Source: Gracilinema caldarium DSM 7334
GTDB lineage: Bacteria > Spirochaetota > Spirochaetia > Treponematales > Breznakiellaceae
NCBI RefSeq assembly: GCF_000219725.1
Contig: NC_015732.1
Location: 496,001 to 560,000 of the forward strand
Reading direction: 5' to 3'
DNA length: 64,000 nucleotides
Made by a program: the position numbers and the translations under genes. Of the stretch, positions 16,202-26,086 are shown piece after piece; the first letter of the stretch is position 1; each line of letters opens with the position of its first letter. The notes beneath the pieces were generated by a model. That model had not been told where the DNA came from. It searched no databases and was given only the letters and a program-made list of their open reading frames with translations.

Positions 16202-18172
16202 ATGAGTAATGAACCGAAACGCAAACCAACCAAACGGACCAAAAAGGGTTTGCCGAAAAAGAATTTCAATTTTCCCTTTGGAGGCAGTCCAGATCCGGTG
16301 CCTGGCAACAGTCCCTTTGGTAACTGGCAATGGCGTTTTTCCCTGGGGTATGTGGTGGTACTCATCGTTCTGATGAGCCTTTTTAATTATGTATTTTTGA
16401 ATAATGTAAATCCAACCATCGACTTTTCTGAATTTAAAGCAAAGATTGCCTCAGGAGAAATTAAACGGGTAGAATTGGATGCAAATTATTATACCGGCTA
16501 TACCACTGAAAAAAAACAGTCTCCAGACTTATTAACCAGAAAATATACACCCCCTGAAGCTGCCTACCGGACTGTTCCCATTTATGATCCGGAGCTCATT
16601 AAATTGATGGATGAAAAAAAGGTGAGCTACTATGCGGTGTCTAAAGAGGGGAGTGCAGTTTTGGACTTTATTTTCAGCTGGGTTCTGCCCTTTGCCTTCT
16701 TTTTCTTTATCTGGCGTATCCTGATACGGCGGATGGGAAATATGGGTAACAATGTCCTCTCTATCGGACAGAACCGTGCCGTCATTGTTGCTGAAGGCGA
16801 TGTGGTAACCCGCTTTTCCGATGTGGCTGGAGTGGATGAAGCCAAGGAGGAGTTGGTCGAAGTTGTCGACTTCCTGAAAAATCCAAAAAAATATACCGAC
16901 ATAGGAGGAAAAATCCCTAAGGGGGTCCTCCTGGTTGGTCCACCCGGAACCGGTAAGACCCTGCTGGCCCGGGCAGTAGCCGGTGAAGCGGGGGTGCCCT
17001 TCTTTAAGATGAGCGGCGCTGACTTTGTAGAGATGTTTGTTGGTGTCGGTGCTGCCCGGGTCCGGGATCTGTTTAAGCAGGCCCGGGGGAAAGCCCCCTG
17101 TATCATTTTTATTGATGAATTGGATGCAATCGGTAAGAGTCGTATCACCGGTGCCATCGGCGGTAATGACGAGCGGGAACAGACCCTGAATCAGCTGCTC
17201 GTCGAAATGGATGGCTTTGATGCTACCAGTGGACTCATCATCCTTGCCGCTACCAACCGACCCGATGTGCTTGATCCAGCTCTTCTCCGGCCTGGCCGTT
17301 TCGACCGGCAGGTCCTGGTAGACCGGCCCGATCTAGCTGGTCGTGAAGCGATACTCAAAATTCATGCCCGGAATGTAAAACTTTCACCAGAGGTAGATCT
17401 CAGCAAGGTCGCCCGAAAAACCTCAGGTTTTGCCGGTGCAGATCTGGCAAATATCGTCAATGAAGCAGCTCTGCTCGCGGTTCGTGCCGGCAGAAAGATG
17501 GTGGAACAACAGGACTTTGATGAGGCTATCGAAAAAACTGTAGCAGGCCTACAGAAGAAAAATCGGGCAATTAACGAAGAGGAACGGACGATTGTGGCCT
17601 ATCACGAGACAGGACATGCTCTTGTCGCTGCTTTTACCCCCGGATCCGATCCGGTACAAAAAATTTCTATTGTACCCCGAGGTTTTGGCGCTTTAGGCTA
17701 CACCCTGCAGATGCCAGTAGAAGACCGGTATCTTATGACTGAAGAGGAACTCTTAGGTAAGATTGATGTACTTCTAGGTGGGCGTGCTGCTGAAGATGTC
17801 GTGTTCGGGAAAATTTCTACGGGGGCCGCCAATGACCTGACGAAAGCGACCGACATTGCCCGCCGTATGATTACCGATTATGGCATGAGCCCCCGGTTCC
17901 GCCATGTGGCTTTAACGCAGCGGGGGGCTTCTATGTTAGGGCCCGCCAATGCAGAACCGGTGATGCACCGAGAGTACTCTGAATCGACACAGCAATATAT
18001 TGATGAAGAAATCGCCCGTATTGTGAATGAACGGTATCTTAAAGCAAAGAACCTACTCCTGGAAAAGAAGCCGCTTCTTGAAAAGATTTCTCAGCACCTA
18101 CTTGAAAAGGAAACCCTGGAAGAACAGGAATTTAAAACCCTGCTTTCCGCGGGGGCCCAGTCTGCTAGTTGA
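16202..18172 (+). CDS. ftsH: ATP-dependent zinc metalloprotease FtsH
   Basis: 656 residues. Seen: membrane helices at about 46-66 and 153-172 flanking a periplasmic domain, the AAA+ Walker A GPPGTGKT at 246-253, Walker [11 protein letters not shown] at 301-310, the arginine-finger region LRPGRFDRQ at 362-370, and the zinc site HETGH at 468-472 (usual HEAGH). FtsH is a hexameric inner-membrane protease that removes misassembled membrane proteins and some regulators. Flanked by hypothetical proteins and yhbY; upstream is an AU-rich hairpin covering part of the ribosome site. Confidence 0.98.
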   Translation: MSNEPKRKPTKRTKKGLPKKNFNFPFGGSPDPVPGNSPFGNWQWRFSLGYVVVLIVLMSLFNYVFLNNVNPTIDFSEFKAKIASGEIKRVELDANYYTGYTTEKKQSPDLLTRKYTPPEAAYRTVPIYDPELIKLMDEKKVSYYAVSKEGSAVLDFIFSWVLPFAFFFFIWRILIRRMGNMGNNVLSIGQNRAVIVAEGDVVTRFSDVAGVDEAKEELVEVVDFLKNPKKYTDIGGKIPKGVLLVGPPGTGKTLLARAVAGEAGVPFFKMSGADFVEMFVGVGAARVRDLFKQARGKAPCIIFIDELDAIGKSRITGAIGGNDEREQTLNQLLVEMDGFDATSGLIILAATNRPDVLDPALLRPGRFDRQVLVDRPDLAGREAILKIHARNVKLSPEVDLSKVARKTSGFAGADLANIVNEAALLAVRAGRKMVEQQDFDEAIEKTVAGLQKKNRAINEEERTIVAYHETGHALVAAFTPGSDPVQKISIVPRGFGALGYTLQMPVEDRYLMTEEELLGKIDVLLGGRAAEDVVFGKISTGAANDLTKATDIARRMITDYGMSPRFRHVALTQRGASMLGPANAEPVMHREYSESTQQYIDEEIARIVNERYLKAKNLLLEKKPLLEKISQHLLEKETLEEQEFKTLLSAGAQSAS

Positions 18173-18203
18173 CGGAACGGGCGGCTCGTCCTATGCTTGA
18201 TAT

Positions 18204-18872
18204 ATGGTGTTGAATAGAGCCGCCCGAAAAGAGGCCGATGCTCGGCTCGGCCAATTACGTCGTTCCGTAAATATTCATGTTTTTACCCATCGCTTCGAAG
18301 ATAGCCTGTCCCGCGAAGTACGCCAGTTAGCCGAAGAACTGGCAGAAGTATCCAGCCGGATATCGGTTGAAATCAGTGATGCCTCTGAAAGTGGTGACCT
18401 GTTACGAAAATACAGACTGGATACTATCCCCGCACTGGTTCTTACCACAAAGGATGCTCCGGAAATCCGAATTTATGGTTTACCCCTCGTGTATGGTTTT
18501 GATTTTCTGTTAGATATTCTGCTTGGGTTAGGATCCAATGTAGAACCAAAGCATGAATTAGTAACCTTTCTACAAAATCACAGCGATCAAGCACCCCATG
18601 CTCCGGTTCCTGTTGATCTCCTGGTATCCCGATATCAGATAGTTTCCATAGAGGCTGCCGCCGCATTGTGGCGTCTTGTTAAGGCCGAAAAAGCTGGTTG
18701 GGGTACGAACCACTGCATAGCATCAATTCGTATCATCGAAGACTTTCCCTATTGGATACATCGTGTTAATGCTCTGCATCTGCCCTGTCTCTCTTTTGAA
18801 TCGGGGGAAAATCTGCTGTGGCCCTTTGCTGATGAACTTATTGCAGAAAAGGCTCTCTTCGGGCATAAATAG
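18204..18872 (+). CDS. Thioredoxin-fold-like protein lacking redox cysteines
   Basis: 222 residues. The first 110 resemble the first half of glutaredoxin/PDO-type thioredoxin folds: a strand VNIHVFTH, a second strand SVEISDA, and IPALVL where a cis-proline would sit. No CxxC motif is present, so a redox role is unlikely from sequence. The second half has no family I recognise. No strong ribosome site precedes the ATG, so the start is uncertain. It lies 31 nt after ftsH and 16 nt before yhbY, so it is probably cotranscribed with both. Confidence 0.7.
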   Translation: MVLNRAARKEADARLGQLRRSVNIHVFTHRFEDSLSREVRQLAEELAEVSSRISVEISDASESGDLLRKYRLDTIPALVLTTKDAPEIRIYGLPLVYGFDFLLDILLGLGSNVEPKHELVTFLQNHSDQAPHAPVPVDLLVSRYQIVSIEAAAALWRLVKAEKAGWGTNHCIASIRIIEDFPYWIHRVNALHLPCLSFESGENLLWPFADELIAEKALFGHK

Positions 18873-18888
18873 GGTCACGGAGGATATC

Positions 18889-19182
18889 ATGTTAACAAGC
18901 AAACAGCGGGGATACCTGTCTGGTTTAGCCGCCACCATTCAGCCTACGGTGATGATTGGTAAGGAAGGTCTTTCCGAAGGGGTTGTCCGGGCACTCGAAC
19001 ATGAATTAAACAATCGCGAATTGGTAAAACTTCGTTTTATTGCTTCTAAAGAAGATCGGCGGAGTTTCTCCGAACAGCTCGCTCAAGAAGTGCATGCAGA
19101 ATTGGTTCGTGTTATTGGGAACGTAGCTATTTTTTATAAAATGGCTGAAGATGCCGAAAAACGTTCAATAAATCTGCCTTAA
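18889..19182 (+). CDS. yhbY: YhbY/CRS1-family RNA-binding protein
   Basis: 97 residues from the ATG at 18889, chosen for the ribosome site GGAGGA 6 nt upstream and the family-typical start LTSKQRGYLSGLA. The CRM domain has the GKEGLSEGVV loop (GxxG-type RNA-binding) near residues 24-33. Family knowledge: binds pre-50S ribosomes and takes part in large-subunit assembly. It often lies next to ftsH in bacteria, as here. Confidence 0.93.
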   Translation: MLTSKQRGYLSGLAATIQPTVMIGKEGLSEGVVRALEHELNNRELVKLRFIASKEDRRSFSEQLAQEVHAELVRVIGNVAIFYKMAEDAEKRSINLP

Positions 19183-19324
19183 TATTGGCAAGCAAATGAA
19201 ACCTACCGCTCCATTTATTATGCTCATTAATTAAACAGCGCTCATATCTTAGTTTCAAGTATCTTGCGCTTTGAGGCCCTACCGGATACTATATAACCTA
19301 AGTATAATTAATGAGGTGTATGCT

Positions 19325-20014
19325 GTGAGACGATGGTCCACGTTTTTTATTACTATGTTTTCTGGTATGATCGTTGTCCTGTCTGTAAGCGGTCAGGAAA
19401 TATTAACCGCAGAAAAGTACCTGGCCCAGGTTGCAGAAACCTATAGCGGTATTAAGGATTATAGTGCAAAAATAACAGTAAGTACCGGCAAGACAGATAT
19501 GTATGGTACGATTATTTATAAGAATCCGAATCTGGTTCGTATCGATTTTACCAAACCGGAAGAACAAGTTATTGCCTATAATGGGGAAACACTGACGGTC
19601 TATCTCCCTGAATACCGGGCGGTATTAAGCCAGACAACCAGTGCCAGTGGAGGCACTTCCGGAGCAGGACTTGCATCAGCCCAGGGGTTGGGATTACTAC
19701 GGAGAAATTACAATAGTGCCTATACCACCAGCCCCGATCCGGTTCCACTGGATCAGGGATCTTTAGAGCTTGTTATAAAATTAACTCTAACACGACGTAC
19801 CGTATCGGAAGGCTTTCGTGAGCTTAAGATAAGTATACATCCGGAGACCAAACTGATACGGAGAATCGAAGGGGTAACCTTAGCAGGAGAAACAATTATT
19901 TTTAATTTTACTGATATTAAACTGAATCAGGGAATTGGAGAATCTCGCTTCGCCTATGATTCTCCCGCTTCAGCAAATGTGTATAACAATTTTCTTTTTA
20001 AAGAATCAGAATAG
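19325..20014 (+). CDS. LolA-like outer-membrane lipoprotein carrier protein
   Basis: 229 residues from GTG 19325, chosen for the GAGGTG ribosome site 6 nt before it; an upstream in-frame codon would add 18 residues. A signal peptide covers about 1-24 (FFITMFSGMIVVLSVSG). The body matches the LolA fold: AQVAETYSGIKDYSAKI, then GTIIYKNPNLVRIDFTKP, YNGETLTVYLPEYR and later beta strands. LolA carries lipoproteins across the periplasm. An inserted Ser/Gly/Ala-rich stretch lies at about 105-125. It is separated from rodZ by a small hairpin. Confidence 0.8.
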   Translation: MRRWSTFFITMFSGMIVVLSVSGQEILTAEKYLAQVAETYSGIKDYSAKITVSTGKTDMYGTIIYKNPNLVRIDFTKPEEQVIAYNGETLTVYLPEYRAVLSQTTSASGGTSGAGLASAQGLGLLRRNYNSAYTTSPDPVPLDQGSLELVIKLTLTRRTVSEGFRELKISIHPETKLIRRIEGVTLAGETIIFNFTDIKLNQGIGESRFAYDSPASANVYNNFLFKESE

Positions 20015-20020
20015 GGCGCC

Positions 20021-20042
20021 TCTAAAAACTGAAGTTTTTAGA
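20021..20042. repeat. Hairpin between the lolA-like gene and rodZ
   Basis: TCTAAAAAC at 20021-20029 and its exact complement at 20034-20042, loop TGAA. It begins 7 nt after the lolA-like stop and ends 30 nt before the rodZ start. There is no T-run, so it may stabilise or separate messages rather than terminate. Confidence 0.55.
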
Positions 20043-20072
20043 AGTCCCCAAGAGGTAAAATAGGAGGCTGTT

Positions 20073-21209
20073 GTGGAATCTATTGGAGGACAGTTACGAT
20101 CTGCTCGGGAAAGTAAGGGCATTACCTTTGAACAAATATATCGGGATACGAACATTCCCAAAAAATATCTGGAAGCTATGGAAGCTGAGGATTTTTCTCA
20201 GTTTCCGGGGGAAACCTATCTCTTAGGCTTTATGAGAAGTTATAGTGATTATTTAGGTTTAGATTCCAAGGATCTTATTTCTTTGTATAAATCTATAAAA
20301 ATACAAGAACAACCAGTGCCAATGGAACAATTGCTTCGAGATCCGAAACCGGCAAATCGAATCCCCTTTATTATAGCATTAGTAGCTGTGGTGCTGATCA
20401 TTGGAGGGGGACTCTTTTTTATATTTCGTCCAAAGCAAGATACGGTTGCAGCAGAACAAAAGGTACGTAAACCTGTTGAGTATACCCTATCTGGGGGAAC
20501 CCTCGAAAAGCGATATTATATCGGTGACACTACAATTTTACAACTTGATACTCAAAAATATAAGATTGAAGTTAGCCAGATTACTGACCGGGTTGTACTA
20601 ACCAGCCCAGTCGGTGATACTGCAGTAGAACTTGGTCAGGAAATTCCTCTTGATATTAATGCCGATGGAACGGCCGATGTGAAAATATTTGTTGCGGACC
20701 TGGTAAAAAATAAAAGCGATAAAGGTGTGGTTTTGCGCATGGCTATGGACAAGGCTGCTGGTTCTGAAATTGCTTCTACTGAGAATTCAACAGCCGCTGC
20801 TTCAACAGGCACCAACAACAGTACTGAAAATACGGTAACCACGTCTGTGGCCGAAGCTACCCCGAGCAATCCCGCTCCGGCAAATGCACCGGTTTTGCTT
20901 TCTTCTCCGAATCCCTATCCCTTTACCTTACAGGCCACATTTAAAGGGAACTGCCTCCTTCGTTGGGAAAGTGACCGAAAAGACCGGGATGAACGATACT
21001 TCCAGAAAGCGGATATTCTGAATGTTCAGGCTCAGAACGGAATTCGGCTCTGGCTTTCTAATGCCAGTGCAGTAAAATTCCAGGTCATCGGTGGCGGTAA
21101 AACGGTGGATGTCGAAATAGGATCGCCAGGGGAAGTTGTCGTTACCGATCTGAAATGGGTTAAAGATGACGATGGCCGCTATAAACTTACGACGGTTCGG
21201 CTTGATTAA
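20073..21209 (+). CDS. rodZ: RodZ-like membrane protein with N-terminal helix-turn-helix
   Basis: 378 residues from GTG 20073 with AGGAGG 6 nt before it. Seen: an HTH_25-type domain at about 3-70 (LRSARESKGITFEQI, NIPKKYLEAMEAEDF), one membrane helix at about 92-115, a Thr/Ser/Ala-rich stretch at about 225-270, and a C-terminal beta domain (DUF4115-like). RodZ links MreB to the wall synthesis machinery and sets cell shape; in spirochaetes the exact role is not established. The stop shares its A with the rimO start. Confidence 0.85.
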   Translation: MESIGGQLRSARESKGITFEQIYRDTNIPKKYLEAMEAEDFSQFPGETYLLGFMRSYSDYLGLDSKDLISLYKSIKIQEQPVPMEQLLRDPKPANRIPFIIALVAVVLIIGGGLFFIFRPKQDTVAAEQKVRKPVEYTLSGGTLEKRYYIGDTTILQLDTQKYKIEVSQITDRVVLTSPVGDTAVELGQEIPLDINADGTADVKIFVADLVKNKSDKGVVLRMAMDKAAGSEIASTENSTAAASTGTNNSTENTVTTSVAEATPSNPAPANAPVLLSSPNPYPFTLQATFKGNCLLRWESDRKDRDERYFQKADILNVQAQNGIRLWLSNASAVKFQVIGGGKTVDVEIGSPGEVVVTDLKWVKDDDGRYKLTTVRLD

Positions 21210-22573
21210 TGAATAAACGCTTTTATCTTGATCCCCATGGTTGTGCTAAAAACCAGGTCGATGGAGAAATCCTCATGTCAGTGCTGGCACAGTCTGGTTG
21301 GGAGGCCTGTGCCGAGGCAGAGGATGCAGATCTGGTTATAGTCAATTCCTGTGGTTTTATCGAAAGTGCAAAACGGGAATCTATAGAGGCGGTACTTTCC
21401 TATAAACAGCTCTATCCGCAAAAACGGGTGTTGTTAGCCGGCTGTCTTGCCCAGCGCTATGCCGATGAGCTTGCGGCGGAATTACAGGAAGCGGATGCCC
21501 TTTTTGGAAACACCGATTTATCCCGTATTGCGGAAGCCGCAGAACAGGCCATGTCAAGTTCCCATAAGGCGCTGGTGCCGCCTTTGGATAATACAGGAAA
21601 AACTGACTTTGCCCGTTGTTCCGATGACCGGCCCCTGCTTTCGCTTCCAGGTTCTGCCTATGTGAAAATTACTGAGGGCTGTGACAACCGCTGTACCTAT
21701 TGTGCCATCCCTCTCATCCGGGGCAATCTTCGCAGCCGGAGCATAGATTCTGTCGTTGCTGAATGTTCAGGCCTCCTCAAGCGGGGAGTGAAAGAACTCT
21801 GCCTGATTGGTCAGGACCTGGGCTCTTATGGCAAAGACGGTGCCGCCGGAGCATTTGCAGCAGGCCAGTGCAGATTGGCGGAATTGCTTTCCGCTATTTC
21901 TGCGCTTCCCGGTGATTTCTGGGTGCGGCTTCTCTACATCCATCCTGATCATTTCCCCTTTGAAATCCTGCCCATCTGCAAAAGAGATTCCCGTATTCTG
22001 CCCTACTTTGATCTCCCCTTTCAGCATGCGTCAGAGCGAATCCTCAGGTTGATGAATCGGCGAGGCAATGCTGAAGCCTACCTAAATTTACTTACTACCA
22101 TCCAGAAGGAACTGCCCGATGCGACCATTCGTTCCACCTTTCTGGTTGGTTTTCCCGGAGAAACCGACGAAGATATGCAGATCCTCCTGGATTTTCAACA
22201 GAGAGCGCAATTGGATTGGCTTGGGGTCTTTACCTATTCCCGTGAAGAGGATACTCCTGCCTATTCCATGAAGGGCCGGGTACCAAAAAAAGTTGCTGAA
22301 GGCCGGAAACGACAGATTGAAGCTGCCCAAATCCCTATAACTGAATCCCGCATGGATCGCTTTGTTGGCAGAACCTTACCAGTTCTCATAGAAGAGCGGG
22401 TCGAAAATGAAGATGGCCTGTATCTGGGCCGTACCCTTTGTCAGGCCCCTGAGGTAGATGGATCTACCGTACTTAGTGCGGACCAGAATCTTACCCCAGG
22501 AACTTTTGTATCTGCCAGAGTGTTTTCCCGGGCAGGCTTTGACCTAGATGCGGCCTTTCGCACCATGGGTTGA
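21209..22573 (+). CDS. rimO: Ribosomal protein S12 methylthiotransferase RimO
   Basis: 454 residues. Three N-terminal cysteines for the second Fe-S cluster are seen in PHGCAKNQ, VNSCGFIES and LAGCLAQRY. The radical-SAM CxxxCxxC lies in GCDNRCTYCAIPLIRG near 150, and a C-terminal TRAM domain ends the protein. The PHGC start and GCDNRCTYC context place it with RimO rather than MiaB. It adds a methylthio group to an aspartate of S12. Start overlaps the rodZ stop by one base. Confidence 0.95.
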   Translation: MNKRFYLDPHGCAKNQVDGEILMSVLAQSGWEACAEAEDADLVIVNSCGFIESAKRESIEAVLSYKQLYPQKRVLLAGCLAQRYADELAAELQEADALFGNTDLSRIAEAAEQAMSSSHKALVPPLDNTGKTDFARCSDDRPLLSLPGSAYVKITEGCDNRCTYCAIPLIRGNLRSRSIDSVVAECSGLLKRGVKELCLIGQDLGSYGKDGAAGAFAAGQCRLAELLSAISALPGDFWVRLLYIHPDHFPFEILPICKRDSRILPYFDLPFQHASERILRLMNRRGNAEAYLNLLTTIQKELPDATIRSTFLVGFPGETDEDMQILLDFQQRAQLDWLGVFTYSREEDTPAYSMKGRVPKKVAEGRKRQIEAAQIPITESRMDRFVGRTLPVLIEERVENEDGLYLGRTLCQAPEVDGSTVLSADQNLTPGTFVSARVFSRAGFDLDAAFRTMG

Positions 22574-22581
22574 GTATTGAT

Positions 22582-24870
22582 ATGGAAAACTACCTTTCAG
22601 TGCTGAATCCGGAACAACGACAGGCGGTACTGCATTGGGGTAAGCCCCTTCTCATCCTGGCTGGAGCTGGTTCTGGAAAAACTCGGGTTATTACCACAAA
22701 AATTGCCTACCTTGTTCGGGAACGAGGGGTAGACCCACGCTCAATTCTTGCAGTTACCTTTACCAACAAAGCGGCCCGGGAAATGGCTGAACGGGCCCAA
22801 CTTATCGATAGTCGGGCCGCCGAGGCAATGATACGGACATTCCATTCCTTTGGAGCCTGGTTTCTGAGACGTAACGGAGCACTTATCGGTCTGGACAGCA
22901 ATTTTGTTATTTATGATGATGATGACACGGTAACCCTTCTTTCGAGTATCATGCCCAATACAACAAGGGCAGAGGCGGCAAAGGTCGCCCATCATATAGC
23001 CCGAGCAAAGGACTATTTTCTTACCCCCGATGACCCAGAACTGGCCTTAATTGATCATCGACCCCAATTCAGAAATATCTACAAGCTCTATGAAGAACGG
23101 CTTAAGGCGATTGGAAATGTAGACTTTGGTGATCTCATAAAAAAACCTGTAGAAATTCTGCGAGCCTTTCCTGAGGTAAGACAACGGTTCCAAGATCGTT
23201 TTCAAGTCATTTTAGTTGATGAATATCAGGATTCCAATGTAGCTCAATTTGAGCTTCTCAAGGAACTCTATACATCCCAAACGTATCTTTGTGTGGTTGG
23301 CGATGACGATCAGTCTATTTACCGGTTCCGGGGCGCCGAGGTCCGCAACATTTTGGAGTTCCCCGATCGTTTCTCCGAAACGGACATCATCCGCCTAGAG
23401 CGAAACTATCGTTCTACAGCCCCCATACTTGCGGTGGCGGGAGCTGTTGTCGACAACAACCAGGGACGGCTTGGCAAGACCCTACAGGCAGAGCGGGGGA
23501 ATGGGAAATTGCCTACCCTGGTTTTTTTACCGGATCAGGAAACAGAGGCTTCATTTTGTGCAGAGCTTATCGAAAAATCCCTTCGTAGTCGAGGTGGGAC
23601 CTATTCAGACTGGGCTATACTTTATCGAACCAATGCCCAATCTCTTACCTTTGAGACTGAATTATTACGCCGTCACATCCCTTATAAAGTAGTTGGCTCC
23701 TTAAAATTTTATGAACGGGAAGAAATTAAGGATGCCCTGGCACTCCTTTCTATTATGGTAAACCCCCGGGATGAGATTGCCTTTAAGCGGGTCATCAATA
23801 AACCTGCACGCGGTCTTGGTCAGGTTACGATTGATAAAATCATCGAAGCCGCTTCCCATGCGGAACCTGCTTCACGGGGAAATCTTTTGGAATCCTGCCG
23901 AAACATCTTGCCAGAACTTTCTAAAAAAGCCCGTAATGGCCTTGAGGGCTTTTTAAGGATTCTGGCGCAGAGCCGTTCGATGATCACTACCGAAGGGGAT
24001 GTATGTAAGAACAGCAGTGTAGCATCAGACCGGCTCACCGCCGGGGATGGCCTTTCGGCGCTCATTGTCTATATTCTGGAAGCCAGCGGTATTGCTGAGT
24101 ATCACGCAACAGAAGATGAAATTGCCGGGACTCAGCGCCTATCCAACTTACAGGAACTGGCTAATGCAGCGAGCCTCTATCCGGCTACAGAGGAAGGACT
24201 CGCGGAATTTCTTGAACATATTGAACTTGACCGTTCTCTGGAAAGCGGCGAAGAAAGTAACGATTCGGTTACCCTTATTACGGTTCATAACACCAAGGGA
24301 CTCGAATTCCGTAAGGTTATTATTACCGGCCTTGAACAGGGAATCTTCCCTCGGGATGATAAACAAGATGAAGATCTGGAAGAAGAACGGAGGCTTTTTT
24401 ACGTAGGGGTAACCCGGGCCAAGGATGAATTGTACCTAACCACCTGTGCGCTTCGCCGGATGTATGGCCGGGCCAGTTATAATCAGCCATCCCTCTTTCT
24501 GTCTGAAATCCCTTTGGACTATATAAAAATCCTAGGACAGATTCCCCGAGGGTTTAAATCGGGCCCAAAAAGTGCTTCCATTTGTGATCCGAGCCTTCAT
24601 GGTGCAGGCCAACGCGATGCCGAAGACGGCAGATTGGGCCCTTATGCTCGACAGCTGCCGCGGGCCCCTCGGACTGTCTCTAGTGATGGCCTATGGCGGA
24701 TCGGCGCTTCCCTCTTCCACGATGATTACGGCTATGGTCAGGTTGTCCGAATCTCCGAGGGGCCCGAAGGCCCCCTGATAGAGGCCCAGTTTGAAACAGG
24801 AAAACAGGTTCGCTTTTTGAGTAAATACCAGAGCGAACGCTTTATGAGGATTGAACGGGATGGATACTAG
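22582..24870 (+). CDS. pcrA: UvrD/PcrA-type DNA helicase
   Basis: 762 residues from ATG 22582; a TTG at 22570 overlapping the rimO stop would add 4. Superfamily 1 motifs are seen in order: Q-motif LNPEQRQAV, Walker A AGAGSGKT near 33, VDEYQDSN near 210, GDDDQSIYRFRGA, HNTKGLEF near 560 and VGVTRAKDELYLT near 605. The last 50 residues form a PcrA-like C-terminal domain. It acts in mismatch and excision repair and replication conflict resolution. Its end overlaps the next gene by 11 nt. Confidence 0.95.
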   Translation: MENYLSVLNPEQRQAVLHWGKPLLILAGAGSGKTRVITTKIAYLVRERGVDPRSILAVTFTNKAAREMAERAQLIDSRAAEAMIRTFHSFGAWFLRRNGALIGLDSNFVIYDDDDTVTLLSSIMPNTTRAEAAKVAHHIARAKDYFLTPDDPELALIDHRPQFRNIYKLYEERLKAIGNVDFGDLIKKPVEILRAFPEVRQRFQDRFQVILVDEYQDSNVAQFELLKELYTSQTYLCVVGDDDQSIYRFRGAEVRNILEFPDRFSETDIIRLERNYRSTAPILAVAGAVVDNNQGRLGKTLQAERGNGKLPTLVFLPDQETEASFCAELIEKSLRSRGGTYSDWAILYRTNAQSLTFETELLRRHIPYKVVGSLKFYEREEIKDALALLSIMVNPRDEIAFKRVINKPARGLGQVTIDKIIEAASHAEPASRGNLLESCRNILPELSKKARNGLEGFLRILAQSRSMITTEGDVCKNSSVASDRLTAGDGLSALIVYILEASGIAEYHATEDEIAGTQRLSNLQELANAASLYPATEEGLAEFLEHIELDRSLESGEESNDSVTLITVHNTKGLEFRKVIITGLEQGIFPRDDKQDEDLEEERRLFYVGVTRAKDELYLTTCALRRMYGRASYNQPSLFLSEIPLDYIKILGQIPRGFKSGPKSASICDPSLHGAGQRDAEDGRLGPYARQLPRAPRTVSSDGLWRIGASLFHDDYGYGQVVRISEGPEGPLIEAQFETGKQVRFLSKYQSERFMRIERDGY

Positions 24871-25741
24871 GTTACTGAATTATGTAGAACCCATTCGTCG
24901 GGCCAGGGGCGATTTTCTCTATACCTACCGGGGAAATCGACTGGTGGACCTCTGGAAGCAGGGCGGCAGGGCCATACTTGGCCACGGTAAAAGCCACCAT
25001 CTGACCGGTCTCAAGGATACCCTTGCTCGTGGGGTATGGATGCCTGTGCCGCATCCCGGTATGCGCCACTTGGAAAAGGCGTTGCAAAAACTTTTCCCTG
25101 GCAAGGTCCTGCGCATATACCGTGGTCTTAACCGAACCTTAACGGTGGTTGGGAATTTTCTGGCGCAACAGATTACCTGGGAAGACATTCCAGACCCTGC
25201 CTATCCTGGCTTGCGACCAGCATGGAGCCGTTTCAGCAATCGTATTACCCTGTGGCGCCCCTGGATTGATACTGTAGGGGAGGTATCAAGCCTGAGGGCC
25301 CCCCACCTTCAGGACTATCACCAGGATATTATCGTCCCTCTGTTACCCCTGGCCTGGCCAGAGGAAGTAGCGGTGCTCATCCTCTCTGATTCGGTGGCAC
25401 CTTTGTTTCCACCCAGTGAACTGCTTTCGCCGGTTTTTGCAGAATATGCACAACGGGCTGTATATGACTTACTACAAGCTATCGAACAGGCCCCGAAAGT
25501 GATGCTGCCAAAGACCCAACAAGCGCTTCTCAATTCATCAATATGGAAAGGTTCCAGTGTGTATTGGTATGTAGATGCATCTTTTGCTCAGAATGACTAT
25601 GAAGGTCTGTTTCGGGAAGGCCTTCAGAAAGGTTTCCTCCTCCCCCCAATAGTAGAAGACCCCCTCATCTTGCCCTGGTCTCTCAGCCCGGGCCTGGATG
25701 TAAAACTGGCGCAGCTCTTGTCTTTTAATGCCGAAGCATAG
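24860..25741 (+). CDS. Class III aminotransferase-like protein, probably non-catalytic
   Basis: 293 residues from ATG 24860 (GAGGA 10 nt upstream). The N-terminal 100 residues resemble class III aminotransferases (RARGDFLYTYRGNRLVDLW, then AILGHG and an ordered helix pair), a region that in true enzymes is followed by the PLP-binding domain. Here the PLP domain appears shortened and no convincing PLP lysine motif is seen. The protein is about 130 residues shorter than active enzymes of the family. It overlaps pcrA by 11 nt. The rest is unrecognised; it may be a degenerate or repurposed fold. Confidence 0.65.
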   Translation: MDTRLLNYVEPIRRARGDFLYTYRGNRLVDLWKQGGRAILGHGKSHHLTGLKDTLARGVWMPVPHPGMRHLEKALQKLFPGKVLRIYRGLNRTLTVVGNFLAQQITWEDIPDPAYPGLRPAWSRFSNRITLWRPWIDTVGEVSSLRAPHLQDYHQDIIVPLLPLAWPEEVAVLILSDSVAPLFPPSELLSPVFAEYAQRAVYDLLQAIEQAPKVMLPKTQQALLNSSIWKGSSVYWYVDASFAQNDYEGLFREGLQKGFLLPPIVEDPLILPWSLSPGLDVKLAQLLSFNAEA

Positions 25742-25752
25742 ATACTATAGCT

Positions 25753-26055
25753 ATGGATAGTGGTCAGCTTATTTTTATCGTAAGCCGTCTTTTTTTGGGG
25801 GCCCTTGCATCCTTTTTTGCTATTATGCTGTGGGCAAAAATCAGAGATATCCCCTGGATGCTTATGGTTATTGGAACCATAGCCGCCTATGCTGAAACGG
25901 TCTATTCAATCCTGAACACCCTGGGAATTACTGATGGTTTTGAAACAAAAATAGGTTCTGTACCGGTGGCTGCTATCGTCTTGCCAAACCTGCCAACAAT
26001 TTTTTATAGTATGGCATTCCTGGTGATGATTATTAAAAAATCCCGGCATCGGTAG
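25753..26055 (+). CDS. Small membrane protein, three predicted helices
   Basis: 100 residues with hydrophobic stretches at about 5-25, 34-53 and 70-93 and a basic C-terminal KKSRHR. I do not recognise a family. It begins 11 nt after the aminotransferase-like gene and is followed 31 nt later by another small membrane protein, so the two may be partners. Confidence 0.7.
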   Translation: MDSGQLIFIVSRLFLGALASFFAIMLWAKIRDIPWMLMVIGTIAAYAETVYSILNTLGITDGFETKIGSVPVAAIVLPNLPTIFYSMAFLVMIIKKSRHR

Positions 26056-26086
26056 ATGCTGGACAGTGTAACGTGGAGGTTATAAC

